A DNA stretch of 52,812 nucleotides, from NCBI GenBank assembly GCA_029859805.1, contig JAOUCL010000004.1:1-52812 (forward strand), in the 5' to 3' direction. Position numbers and translations under genes: made by a program. Below are positions 1 through 7,696 of the stretch, piece by piece; the first letter of the stretch is position 1, and every line of letters begins with the position of its first letter. Source of the stretch: Rhodospirillales bacterium. GTDB lineage: Bacteria > Pseudomonadota > Alphaproteobacteria > Kiloniellales > JAKSDN01. The notes below the pieces were generated by a model that saw only the letters and a program-made list of their open reading frames with translations, did not search any database and had not been told where the DNA came from.

Positions 1-877
1 GGCTTGGCCGGTCTTCGTGGACGCCGAGCCGGAGACCTGGCAGATGGATCCGGCCCGGGTCGTGCATTTTCTCGAGCGCCAGTGCCTGTGGACCGGGAGC
101 GGACTGTGCAACCGCGCGACCGGCCGGCGCATCGGCGCGCTTCTGCCGGTCCACGTCTTGGGCCACCCCGTGGACCTGGCGCCGATCCTGGCCGTGGCCG
201 AACGCTACGGCTTGCCGGTCGTCGAGGACGTCGCGGAGAGCCTCGGCGCGCGCTATCACGGACAGCCGGTGGGGCGGCTCGGGCAGATCGCCTGTTTCAG
301 CTTCAACGGCAACAAGGTGATGACCACGGGCGGGGGCGGCATGCTGGTGACCGACGACCCCACCCTGGCCGAGCAGGCGCGCTACCTGACCACCACGGCC
401 CGGGACGATGCTCTCGAAGGCGTTCACGGCACGGTCGGCTACAACTATCGCCTGACCAATATCCAGGCGGCCATGGGCTGCGCCCAGCTCGAACGCCTGG
501 ACGCCCTGCTCGCCGCCAAGCGGCGCATCGCGGCGCGCTATCGCGAGGCCCTGGCCGGGCTCTCCGGCGTGCAGGCCATGCCCGAAGCCGACTGGGCCGA
601 GAGCGCCTTCTGGCTGTACAGCATCCGGCTGGACGAAGAGGCCGCGGGGCTCGGCAGCCGGGAGCTTCGGGCCCGCCTCGCCCGCGCCGGGATCGAGACC
701 CGGACCTTCTGGCAGCCCCTGCACCTCAGCCCGGCCCACAGCAGCGCGCCCTGCCTGGGCGGCGCGGTCGCCGAGCGGCTGCACCGCGAGATCCTCTCGC
801 TGCCCTGTTCCTGCGGCCTTACACCGGCCGACCAAGACCGTGTCATCGCGGCGCTCCGAGAGGCGCTCGGCGCATGA
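1..877 (+). CDS. legC: LegC-type PLP aminotransferase, 5' end cut off
   Basis: This is the C-terminal part of a DegT/DnrJ/EryC1 aminotransferase; the frame is already open at base 2 (AWPVFVDAEPETWQMDP), so the true start lies outside the window. The family transfers an amino group from glutamate to a UDP-4-keto-6-deoxy sugar, using PLP. The internal lysine of SFNGNKVMTTGGGGM fits the Schiff-base lysine, and VVEDVAESLGARY fits the upstream PLP-contacting segment. The opening motif and the following genes point to the LegC subgroup of legionaminic-type sugar synthesis; a PseC-like role cannot be excluded. Its stop overlaps the next ATG by four bases (ATGA), so the two genes are translationally coupled. 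Confidence 0.85.
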   Translation, partial: AWPVFVDAEPETWQMDPARVVHFLERQCLWTGSGLCNRATGRRIGALLPVHVLGHPVDLAPILAVAERYGLPVVEDVAESLGARYHGQPVGRLGQIACFSFNGNKVMTTGGGGMLVTDDPTLAEQARYLTTTARDDALEGVHGTVGYNYRLTNIQAAMGCAQLERLDALLAAKRRIAARYREALAGLSGVQAMPEADWAESAFWLYSIRLDEEAAGLGSRELRARLARAGIETRTFWQPLHLSPAHSSAPCLGGAVAERLHREILSLPCSCGLTPADQDRVIAALREALGA

Positions 878-1611
878 TCGACGGGCTTTCCGTCCTGGCC
901 CTGGTCACGGCCCGCGGCGGCTCGGCCGGACTGCCGCGCAAGAACCTCAGGACGGTCGGCGGCCGGTCCCTGGTCGCCCGCGCGGTGCAGGCGGGTCAGC
1001 GCGCCGAAACGGTCGACCGCGTGGTGTTGTCGTCCGACGATCCCGAGATCATCCAGGCGGCCCTCCTGGCCGGTTGCGACGTGCCCTTCGTGCGCCCGGC
1101 GGCGCTGGCGGGCGACGAGGCGCGATCGATCGACGTGGTGCGGCACGCGCTGCAGGCCTTGCCCGAGCGCTACGACCTGCTCGTCCTGCTGCAACCGACT
1201 TCGCCGCTGCGTGCGCCCGAAGACGTCGACGGCGCCGTCGAGCTCTGCGTGCGCCGAGAGGCGCCGGCCTGCGTTTCGGTCTGTGCCGCGGATAAGCCGC
1301 CGTTCTGGATTCACGGGCTGGACGAGCGGCTCAGGCTGCAGCCGATCCTGCCCGAATACCGCCAGGCCTCGCGCCGGCAGGACCTGCCGCAGGCCTATGC
1401 CGTCAACGGCGCGGTCTACGTCGCGCGCGCGGATTGGATCATGGTGCTGGACAGCTTCATCGGTCCGGACACGCTCGGCTACGTCATGCCCCGGGAGCGC
1501 TCGATCGACATCGACGACGCGCTCGACCTCGCGATCGCCGAGATGCTTGACGCGCGTCTCGAAGGCGAGGGCGACGTCACGCAACCGGCCGAGATCGCCA
1601 GGAAGGCCTGA
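874..1611 (+). CDS. neuA: CMP-nonulosonic acid synthetase (NeuA/LegF/PseF family cytidylyltransferase)
   Basis: A 245-residue protein that should activate a nonulosonic acid with CTP to give the CMP-sugar donor. The N-terminal nucleotide-binding signature is clear (LVTARGGSAGLPRKNLR, residues about 9-25), followed by VVLSSDD, LLQPTSPLR and VNGAVYVAR, all typical of acylneuraminate cytidylyltransferases. The IDIDDALDLAIAE motif near the C-terminus matches the metal-binding end of the family. The ATG overlaps the aminotransferase stop. The gene converges on the minus-strand neuD-like gene only 12 bases beyond its end. The exact sugar (sialic, legionaminic or pseudaminic) cannot be read from this protein alone. 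Confidence 0.88.
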   Translation: MIDGLSVLALVTARGGSAGLPRKNLRTVGGRSLVARAVQAGQRAETVDRVVLSSDDPEIIQAALLAGCDVPFVRPAALAGDEARSIDVVRHALQALPERYDLLVLLQPTSPLRAPEDVDGAVELCVRREAPACVSVCAADKPPFWIHGLDERLRLQPILPEYRQASRRQDLPQAYAVNGAVYVARADWIMVLDSFIGPDTLGYVMPRERSIDIDDALDLAIAEMLDARLEGEGDVTQPAEIARKA

Positions 1612-1623
1612 CGGCGACGCGGG

Positions 1624-2202
1624 CTATTCCGGATACCGGGTCGCGGCCTTGACCAGCGTCCCGTCGGGCAGGTCGCTGCCGGGCAGCACGACGGCCCCGG
1701 CGCCGATCATGCATGTCCGGCCTACTTTGCAGTTCCCCAGGACGATGGCTCCTGGGGCGAGGTGGCTGCCGGCCCCGATGGCGCAGTCGTGCTCGACGAT
1801 CGCCCGCGTGTTGACGATGCAGCCCCGTCCGACCGTCGCATGGGGCTGCACCACGGTGCCGGCCAAGACCACGGCGCCGGCCTCGATCCGCGCACTTGGG
1901 CTGATCACGGCCGCCGGATGGATCACCGGCGGTGCCTGGAAGCCCGCCGCCAGATAGTCTTCCAGCAACTTCAGCCTCCCCTCGAGGCGATCGGGCCGCG
2001 TTCCGGCGATACCGAGCGCGAGCGGCAACGCGCGCAGCCCGGCATCCGCCAGTGCCGCCTCGTCCGACGCGATCCATTCGGCGTCCAGCCAGTCGGCCTC
2101 GCGACGGTCGACATAGGCCGCTACCGGATCGGGCAGAGCTTCCGCGACGACCTTGGCGTGGCCGCCGGCGGCGATCAGCAGATGCATCGGCGGCGGCCTC
2201 AT
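1624..2202 (-). CDS. neuD: NeuD/PglD-family sugar acyltransferase
   Basis: A 192-residue protein with a short N-terminal nucleotide-sugar-binding part (LLIAAGGHAKVVAEAL) and a C-terminal left-handed beta-helix of hexapeptide repeats (VIHPAAVISPSARIEAGAVVLAGTVVQPHA and onward). The segment AIVEHDCAIG carries the His-Asp/Glu region that is catalytic in PglD-like N-acetyltransferases. Length and layout fit PglD/LegH, which N-acetylates a 4-amino-4,6-dideoxy UDP-sugar, as well as NeuD, which O-acetylates sialic acid. With LegC-type and NeuC-type enzymes beside it, the LegH role is my preferred inference. The ATG at 2202 overlaps the neuB stop (ATGA); an internal ATG at 2187 (MHLLIAAGG) is an alternative start. 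Confidence 0.8.
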   Translation of the reverse strand: MRPPPMHLLIAAGGHAKVVAEALPDPVAAYVDRREADWLDAEWIASDEAALADAGLRALPLALGIAGTRPDRLEGRLKLLEDYLAAGFQAPPVIHPAAVISPSARIEAGAVVLAGTVVQPHATVGRGCIVNTRAIVEHDCAIGAGSHLAPGAIVLGNCKVGRTCMIGAGAVVLPGSDLPDGTLVKAATRYPE

Positions 2203-3281
2203 TCGATCGTTTCGTCCGTCTTGTAGGCCCGGTCGCTGGCGCGCCCGAGCAGGTCCCAGTAGCGCATCGGCGATGCCCCGGTTCCGGGCCGCTTCACGGT
2301 CAGGTTCCGCTCCGTGAAGGGCGCGCCGGCCGCGATCTCGGCGGCTGCCGTCAGGCTCTTGCGAGCGACGGCGATGTTGTGCAGCTCGCTTGCCGCCGGG
2401 GCCTTCTCCTTTGCGCCCAGGGCCAGCTCGACCTCGCGGATCGCGCGGACCATGTGATTCAGCTCGTCCGGCTCCAGGCTGGCGGCGTGGTCTGGGCCGG
2501 GCAGGCCCCGGTCGAGGGTGAAGTGCTTCTCGATGACCGCCGCGCCCAGCGCGGCCGCCGCGATCGGCACGGCGATGCCGTTGGTGTGGTCGGAATAGCC
2601 GGCGCGCAGGTCGAAGGCCTCGGCGATGGTCGCCATGGCGCGCAGGTTGACGTCCTCGAAGGGCGCCGGATACTCGGTCGTGCAGTGCAGGACGACGACG
2701 TTCCGGGTCACCGCGGCCCGGCCCTCCGGCTTGACCCAGGCCGCCTCGAAGGCCGCGGTCGACGGCGGTTCCCGGCCGGCCGTGTAACCGAAGGCGAGCA
2801 CGGCCAGCGCGGCCTCGACCTCCGCGAGCGTGGCCATGCCGGTCGACAGGATCACCTGCCGTCCGCTGCGCCCGGCTTCGAGCAGGACCATCGGGTTGGT
2901 CAGGTCCCCGGAGGAGATCTTGAGCACGGGCAGCCCCAGGTCCTCGGCAAGATAGCGCAGGCTCCGGGGGTCGAAGGGGGTGGACAGGAACTTGATGCTC
3001 CGCTCCCGGCAGCGCGCGAGCAGCGCGCGGTGCATCGAGTCGTCCAGCTCGAGACGCCGGAGCATCTCGAACTGGGTATCGTCGCCGTCCGTCGTCTGCC
3101 TCTGGTACCGGGCCTTGGGCGCCGCCCGGGTCACCAGGTGCTCGCTGCGAAAGGTCTGGAACTTGATGGTGTCGGCGCCCGCTTCCGCCGCGACGTCGAC
3201 CATCTCCAATGCCCGGTCCAGCGACCCGTTGTGATTGACGCCGGCCTCGGCGATGATTTCGGTATGCCGCGGGCCGCTCAC
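2199..3281 (-). CDS. neuB: N-acetylneuraminate/legionaminate synthase (NeuB family)
   Basis: A 360-residue enzyme expected to condense phosphoenolpyruvate with a six-carbon amino sugar to give a nine-carbon nonulosonic acid. Family motifs in order: EIIAEAGVNHNG at the N-terminus, ADTIKFQTF, FLSTPFD, LKISSGDLTN, LSTGMATLAEVEAAL, LHCTTEYPAP, GYSDHTNG, IEKHFTLDRGLPGPDHAASLEP, and a C-terminal antifreeze-like (SAF) segment AEIAAGAPFTERNLTVKRPGTG. I chose the GTG at 3281, which overlaps the neuC stop as GTGA and gives the family length. The open frame runs 61 codons further upstream, but that part overlaps neuC and lacks family similarity. Confidence 0.92.
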   Translation of the reverse strand: MSGPRHTEIIAEAGVNHNGSLDRALEMVDVAAEAGADTIKFQTFRSEHLVTRAAPKARYQRQTTDGDDTQFEMLRRLELDDSMHRALLARCRERSIKFLSTPFDPRSLRYLAEDLGLPVLKISSGDLTNPMVLLEAGRSGRQVILSTGMATLAEVEAALAVLAFGYTAGREPPSTAAFEAAWVKPEGRAAVTRNVVVLHCTTEYPAPFEDVNLRAMATIAEAFDLRAGYSDHTNGIAVPIAAAALGAAVIEKHFTLDRGLPGPDHAASLEPDELNHMVRAIREVELALGAKEKAPAASELHNIAVARKSLTAAAEIAAGAPFTERNLTVKRPGTGASPMRYWDLLGRASDRAYKTDETIE

Positions 3282-4444
3282 GCGCCGGGCTCCAGGTCGA
3301 AAAAGCGCTTCTTGATCAAGGCCGAGGGATCCTGGACCGCCTTGATCGCCGCGACGATCCGCGGTGCGGCATGACCGTCGCCGTAGGGATTGACGGTGCC
3401 GCCGCAGTCGAGCTCGAAGGCCCGGCGCACCGCCGCCACGATGGCTTCGGCTTCCGGCGGGCAATCGATCACCGAGGCCGCGCGCAGCCGGCCCTTCTGG
3501 CGGTCGCCGATATTGACCGTCGCTGTCCCGAGCGACGGGACCTCGAGCAGGCCGCTGGAGGAATTGCCGACCACGGCGTCGACCTGCGCCGCTGTGCTCC
3601 AGTACAGGAGCTGGCCCAGAGAGCCGTGCGCCACCGCGTTGTCGCGGCCGGCCACGAAGTCGTCGATCATACGAATCAGCGCCCGCCCCGCGGTGTCGGC
3701 GTTGGGCTGGGTGAAAACCAGGCCGACCTCCGGTCCCAGGGTCTCGAGGGCGGACAGCAGTTCCCGGAACGGCTGTTCGGCCGGGTGCTCGTCCAGCGTG
3801 ACGGGGTGGAAGGTGACGAGAAGATTGCGCGGCCGCAGCGCAAGGCCGATCCGCTGTTCCACGGTACCGCGGTCGAGCAGGCGGGTCTGGCGCAGATAGT
3901 CGAGTCCGGGATTGCCGGTCGTATGGATGCGCGCGGGGTCCTCGCCCAGTTGTCGCACCCGGCGGGCCGAGTCCTGGTTGGTCGCGAAATGCAGGTGCGA
4001 CATCTTGGTGATCGCATGCCGGATCGCCTCGTCGAAGGCGCCCTCGGTGACGTCGCCGCCGGCCAGATGGGCGATCGGGATGCGGGCGACCAGCGCGCTC
4101 TGCGCGGCGGCCAGCAACTCGAAGCGGTCGCCCAGCAGGACCAGCATATCGGGCCGGAGCCGCGCCAAGGCGTCGGCGAAGCCGATGGTGCCCAGGCCCA
4201 TGGACTTCGCGACCCCGACCGCCGTGTCCGAGGACAGCAGCATCTCGACCTTCTCGTCGATCGCGAAGCCGTCCGCTTCGATGACCTCGCAGGTCAGGCC
4301 GAACTCGGGCGAGAGGTGCATGCCGGTGACGACGAGCTGCAGGGCCAGGTCCGGGTCCCGTTCCAGCTCGCTCATGACGGCATGCAGCAGGCCGTACTCG
4401 GCGCGCGTGCCGGTCACCACACAGATCCTGCGTTTGCTCGCCAT
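3278..4444 (-). CDS. neuC: UDP-GlcNAc 2-epimerase, hydrolysing (NeuC/LegG family)
   Basis: A 388-residue protein of the hydrolysing UDP-N-acetylglucosamine 2-epimerase family, which releases UDP and gives the free 2-epimer substrate of the NeuB-type enzyme. It begins RRICVVTGTRAEYGLLHAVM and contains HLSPEFG, LVLLGDRFE, HLAGGDVTEGAFDEAIRHAITKMSHLHF and GNSSSGLLEVPSLGTATVNIGDRQKGR, all characteristic. The ATG at 4444 is chosen over an upstream frame extension because the family similarity begins there. It is the first gene of the minus-strand neuC-neuB-neuD operon, with four-base overlaps at both junctions. A TATAAT hexamer lies upstream at about 4515 on the minus strand, but I see no convincing -35. 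Confidence 0.88.
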   Translation of the reverse strand: MASKRRICVVTGTRAEYGLLHAVMSELERDPDLALQLVVTGMHLSPEFGLTCEVIEADGFAIDEKVEMLLSSDTAVGVAKSMGLGTIGFADALARLRPDMLVLLGDRFELLAAAQSALVARIPIAHLAGGDVTEGAFDEAIRHAITKMSHLHFATNQDSARRVRQLGEDPARIHTTGNPGLDYLRQTRLLDRGTVEQRIGLALRPRNLLVTFHPVTLDEHPAEQPFRELLSALETLGPEVGLVFTQPNADTAGRALIRMIDDFVAGRDNAVAHGSLGQLLYWSTAAQVDAVVGNSSSGLLEVPSLGTATVNIGDRQKGRLRAASVIDCPPEAEAIVAAVRRAFELDCGGTVNPYGDGHAAPRIVAAIKAVQDPSALIKKRFFDLEPGA

Positions 4445-4557
4445 GGTCACTCCGGCCGAGACCCTAACCCCTCGCCCGACAATCGGAGGCAAAGTTTACG
4501 AATAGATTAACCATATTATACTAGGAGCCACAGGCCATTCGCAGCACCGGAACGCGG

Positions 4558-6543
4558 TCAGGATGAGTTGGTCTCCGCGCACCAGGCTCGCCACATGGCG
4601 CGATAGGCGTCCTCCAGGCATTCGGTGAAGCCGGCCACGTCGGCGAGCGCCGACTGCGCGACCTCGTCGCGGAGCCGCGTGCGCAGCCCGTCCAAGGCCC
4701 CGCGGTCGGCGCCCAGGCGCAGGGCAATCGCCGCCAGGTCGTCCGGGCTCTCGGCCGCCCAGTCCGCATGGCCGGCGGCGTCCAGCAGGCTCGCGCCCAG
4801 GCGCGCGGCATGGTGGCCGCCGGCCAGGGCGATCACCGGGACGCCCATCCACAGGGCGCGGCAGGCCTCGACCACCGCGCCGTTCGGCGCGGTGTCCAGG
4901 GCGATATCGACATGCTGGTAGAACTCGAAACCGGAGCGGAAATTGTCGACCATGTTGACCAAATCCACGCGGTCGCGCAGTCCCAGGTGCGAGAACAGCT
5001 CGAGGCAGCGGTCGATGCCGGCCTGGTCCTGGTCGAAGCGGTTGCAGATCAGCAGGCGGGCACCGGGAAGCACGCCCAGCGCCCGGGCCCAGAGCGCCGC
5101 GGTGCCGGGGCCGATCAGGCCCAGGTCGCAGCTCGCTCCGAAGGTGACGTGTCCGGCCTGTTCGGCGGGCAGGGGACCGACCGGGGGCGAAAGGCCCGGC
5201 GTTCTGTACGCGAAATGGGCGCGCGGCAGGCGCCACACCCGCCCCCCCGCCTTGGGCCCGCTCAAGTCGCTCGGCCAGGCCAGGCCGTCGGTCAGGAAAT
5301 GATCGATCGCCGCGACGCCGGAGGGATGCGGATAACCGAGCCAGCCGACCGCGACCGGGGCCGGCCGCCGGGCCAGGGCCAGGAGCCGGCCGCCCTCGTG
5401 GTGTCCGGTGAGGTCGACCACGATATCGACCGCGTCGCCGCGCAGGATCTCCCAGACCGTTTCGTCGTCGACGCCCGTGATGTCGGTCCACTTGTCGGCC
5501 GCCCGTATCAGTCCTTCCGTCACCGCGTCGGCGCGGGTCCCGTCGGCGTAGCAGTAGGCCTCGATCCGGTCCCGGCGGTGCGCCTTCAGGACTGGCTCGA
5601 AGAGCTGCATCAGGTCGTTGCCGTAGAAGGCGCCAGAGAGATAGGCCACCCGAAGCCGCCGCTCCGGATCGGCATCGCGGTCCGGCGGCAGCGGCCGCGG
5701 CGCGACCCCGGCGGCGTGGCGCGCCTGCCAGTGCCCGTGCGCCCGCGCCAATTCTGAGGCGCCGGCTCCCGGCCGGCGCAGAAGATCGGCCAGGAAACGG
5801 GAATGCAGGCCGGGTTGGTCCGGCGCGCGCTCGATAGCCGTCTGGTGACAGGCTGCCGCTTCGTCGTGGCGGCCGGCGGCGGAGAGGGCCCGGGCCAGGA
5901 CGCTCAGGTCCCCGGGCAGCGCCTCGTCGCCGTGCAACAAGGCATGGCACGCGGCCACGGCCTTCGTGGCCTGTCCGGTGCCCAGGCAGGCGCGGGCCAT
6001 GATCCGCAGGCTGCCGTTCTCCCCCGGCGTGAGCTCGAGCTGCTTCTCGCAGTCGGCAAGGGCCTCGCGGAAGGCGCCGGCCTCGAGCTTTCTTTCGGCG
6101 CGGTCGCGGTACAGGGTCGGCCGGGCGGACTCCAGGTTCTTGAAGAAGCTGCCGAAGCGGTCGGGCAGCAGGCCGGGGATTGTCGGGTGAGGAGACAGCG
6201 TCGTCGCGACCTTGGCATAGAACAGGGCGTCGTTGACCTTGCCCAGGCGCGCGTAGGTCGCCGCGAGCGCTTCAGCGTACTCCTGCACCGTGGCGTCCAT
6301 GTCGTGGGCCTTCTCGAGCAGCTCGATGGCCCGGGTCGGCTCGTCCAGGTCGAAGGTCAGGAGGCCGAGCAGATAGACCGCCTCGGCGCAGGCGGGATCC
6401 TGCTTCAGGGCCGTTTCGCAGGCGACAATGGCTTCGTCGTGCCATTCCGCCTCGAGGCAGCCGAGCGCCTCGCGGACGGCGCGCCCGACGCCGCTCTCGG
6501 CAGAGGTTTCGTCCGGCGTGCTGTCCGACATGGCACCGGTCAT
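4558..6543 (-). CDS. flmG: TPR-GT41 glycosyltransferase, probable flagellin glycosyltransferase (FlmG-like)
   Basis: A 661-residue two-part protein. Residues about 15-250 are tetratricopeptide-like helices (for example EAVYLLGLLTFDLDEPTRAIELLEKA). From about residue 285 a GT41/SPINDLY-OGT catalytic part begins with RVAYLSGAFYGND and ends with the donor-binding segment LDTAPNGAVVEACRALWMGVPVIALAGGHHAARLGASLL. Caulobacter FlmG has this same architecture and glycosylates flagellins with a CMP-nonulosonic acid. Here the gene sits between the neu-type operon and a flagellin gene, 46 bases downstream of the flagellin stop, so flagellin is the likely acceptor. The ATG at 6543 has a GAGGG ribosome site; an ATG at 6531 is the alternative. 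Role is inferred; family is clear. Confidence 0.82.
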   Translation of the reverse strand: MTGAMSDSTPDETSAESGVGRAVREALGCLEAEWHDEAIVACETALKQDPACAEAVYLLGLLTFDLDEPTRAIELLEKAHDMDATVQEYAEALAATYARLGKVNDALFYAKVATTLSPHPTIPGLLPDRFGSFFKNLESARPTLYRDRAERKLEAGAFREALADCEKQLELTPGENGSLRIMARACLGTGQATKAVAACHALLHGDEALPGDLSVLARALSAAGRHDEAAACHQTAIERAPDQPGLHSRFLADLLRRPGAGASELARAHGHWQARHAAGVAPRPLPPDRDADPERRLRVAYLSGAFYGNDLMQLFEPVLKAHRRDRIEAYCYADGTRADAVTEGLIRAADKWTDITGVDDETVWEILRGDAVDIVVDLTGHHEGGRLLALARRPAPVAVGWLGYPHPSGVAAIDHFLTDGLAWPSDLSGPKAGGRVWRLPRAHFAYRTPGLSPPVGPLPAEQAGHVTFGASCDLGLIGPGTAALWARALGVLPGARLLICNRFDQDQAGIDRCLELFSHLGLRDRVDLVNMVDNFRSGFEFYQHVDIALDTAPNGAVVEACRALWMGVPVIALAGGHHAARLGASLLDAAGHADWAAESPDDLAAIALRLGADRGALDGLRTRLRDEVAQSALADVAGFTECLEDAYRAMWRAWCAETNSS

Positions 6544-6561
6544 CTTGAACCCTCGTTGCCG

Positions 6562-6578
6562 GCGTTCGATCCGAACGC
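6562..6578 (-). other. Short hairpin between flagellin and flmG-like gene
   Basis: GCGTTC and GAACGC form a six-base stem with a five-base loop just upstream of the glycosyltransferase ribosome site. There is no T tract, so it is unlikely to be a full intrinsic terminator. It may set the ratio of abundant flagellin mRNA to readthrough. Confidence 0.35.
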
Positions 6579-6589
6579 TCCGCTCAGGC

Positions 6590-7411
6590 CTACCTGAAGA
6601 GCTGCAGAACCGACTGCTCGCTCTGGCCGGCGAAGGCCAGGGCGCTGACGCCGAGCTGCTGGCGCGTCTGCAGCGCGACCAGGTTGGCGCCCTCCTCGGT
6701 GATGTCGGCCAGGTTGAGCTTGCCCGCGCCGCCCGCCAGCACGTTGACGTAGTTTTCCGTGAAGTCGAGACGGGTCTGCAACAGGGCGATGTTGGAGCCC
6801 AGAGACTGGGCGTTGCCACGCAGGGTGTCGGTTGCCGTGGCGATCTCGGCGAGAGCCGCATCGATCAAGGTGGACAGGCTGAGGTTGGCGACCGAGTTGA
6901 TCGCGAGCCCGAGCGAGCCCGTCGTGACGTCGACCGAATCGATGTTCAGCACGCTGTTCGAATCGGAGCTGAAGAAGACCTCCAGTGCCGAGCCTGTCGC
7001 GTTGATCAGGTTGAGGCCTTGATAGGACGCGTCGGTGGCGAGGTTGTCGATCTGGGCGCGCAGGTCGTTGAACTGCGTCTCCAGCAGGGTCAGCTCGTTG
7101 CCGCTCGAGGACTTGGCGCTGATCAACAGGCCCTTCAGCTGCTGCACCAGGGCGTCGATCGCCTCGATCGCCTCCAGGGCGGTGGTCACAGAGCTGACCG
7201 CCTGATCGATGCCTTCCTTCCTCTCGTCCATGTCGCGGGCATGGTCGCTGATCGCCTTCGCCTCGAAGAACACGCGCGCGTCGTCCACGGGGCTCGCCAC
7301 GCGCAGCCCGGTCGACAGGCGGTTCTGCGTGCGCGAAATGAGCCGTTCGGTGTTCGCCAGTGCCAGCAGGTTCTCGCGTACTGCTGCGGAAAGTGAAATG
7401 TCGTTGGCCAT
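6590..7411 (-). CDS. fliC: Flagellin, short form (copy 1)
   Basis: A 273-residue filament subunit with conserved N-terminal (ISLSAAVRENLLALANTERLISRTQNRLSTGLRVASPVDDARVFFEA) and C-terminal (ITEEGANLVALQTRQQLGVSALAFAGQSEQSVLQLFR) D0/D1 helices and very little between, so the surface D2/D3 domains are missing. It has exactly the same length as the second flagellin. A sigma-54-type promoter, an IHF site and FlbD-like boxes lie upstream, so it should be a late class flagellar gene. The FlmG-like gene follows it on the same strand. Serine/threonine-rich stretches in the middle (SAKSSSGNE, FFSSDSNSV) could be glycosylation sites; that is inference. Confidence 0.96.
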   Translation of the reverse strand: MANDISLSAAVRENLLALANTERLISRTQNRLSTGLRVASPVDDARVFFEAKAISDHARDMDERKEGIDQAVSSVTTALEAIEAIDALVQQLKGLLISAKSSSGNELTLLETQFNDLRAQIDNLATDASYQGLNLINATGSALEVFFSSDSNSVLNIDSVDVTTGSLGLAINSVANLSLSTLIDAALAEIATATDTLRGNAQSLGSNIALLQTRLDFTENYVNVLAGGAGKLNLADITEEGANLVALQTRQQLGVSALAFAGQSEQSVLQLFR

Positions 7412-7474
7412 CGTCCCGTCTCCATACTGGATGGGGTTTCGGATTGGACAGGGTCCATGTTCGGATGACCAAAC

Positions 7475-7490
7475 TGCAACGAGCGTACCA
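7475..7490 (-). promoter_or_regulatory. Sigma-54 promoter of flagellin copy 1
   Basis: On the minus strand the site reads TGGTACGCTCGTTGCA, one mismatch from the sigma-54 consensus TGGCACG-N4-TTGCA with the required GG-N10-GC spacing. The predicted transcript start is about 50 bases before the flagellin ATG. Confidence 0.8.
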
Positions 7491-7508
7491 GTCGCTATTT
7501 AATATATA

Positions 7509-7521
7509 TATCAATAAGTTA
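7509..7521 (+). promoter_or_regulatory. IHF-binding site in the flagellin 1 promoter
   Basis: TATCAATAAGTTA matches the IHF consensus WATCAA-N4-TTR at every fixed position and lies in an AT-rich patch. It sits between the sigma-54 promoter (7475-7490) and the enhancer-like boxes (7567-7602), where a DNA bend would bring the activator to polymerase. Confidence 0.65.
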
Positions 7522-7566
7522 TGTGTAGTCCTCCGGCCCGGGAATGGTCGCTCTTGCCGGGCGGGC

Positions 7567-7602
7567 GGCAGGCTTTGCCGGGAGCCCGTGGCAGAATTTA
7601 CC
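7567..7602. promoter_or_regulatory. FlbD-like enhancer boxes of flagellin 1
   Basis: Two copies of a dyad resembling the Caulobacter ftr element: GGCAGGCTTTGCC at 7567-7579 and GGCAGAATTTACC at 7590-7602. They lie roughly 80-115 bases upstream of the sigma-54 promoter. The activator gene itself is not in the window. Confidence 0.6.
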
Positions 7603-7630
7603 GCCCGGCCGACGCCCGTGCGGTCGGCGC

Positions 7631-7662
7631 AAAAGAAACGGGGGCGCATTAGCGCCCCCGTT
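7631..7662 (-). terminator. Intrinsic terminator of flagellin copy 2
   Basis: A perfect 11-base stem (AACGGGGGCGC / GCGCCCCCGTT, 7637-7647 and 7652-7662) with loop ATTA is followed on the minus strand by TTTCTTTT. It begins about 35 bases after the flagellin 2 stop, so it separates the two flagellin transcripts. Confidence 0.85.
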
Positions 7663-7696
7663 GGAGTGTGAGCCGGTGGTTCCGGCTGTCCGGGTC

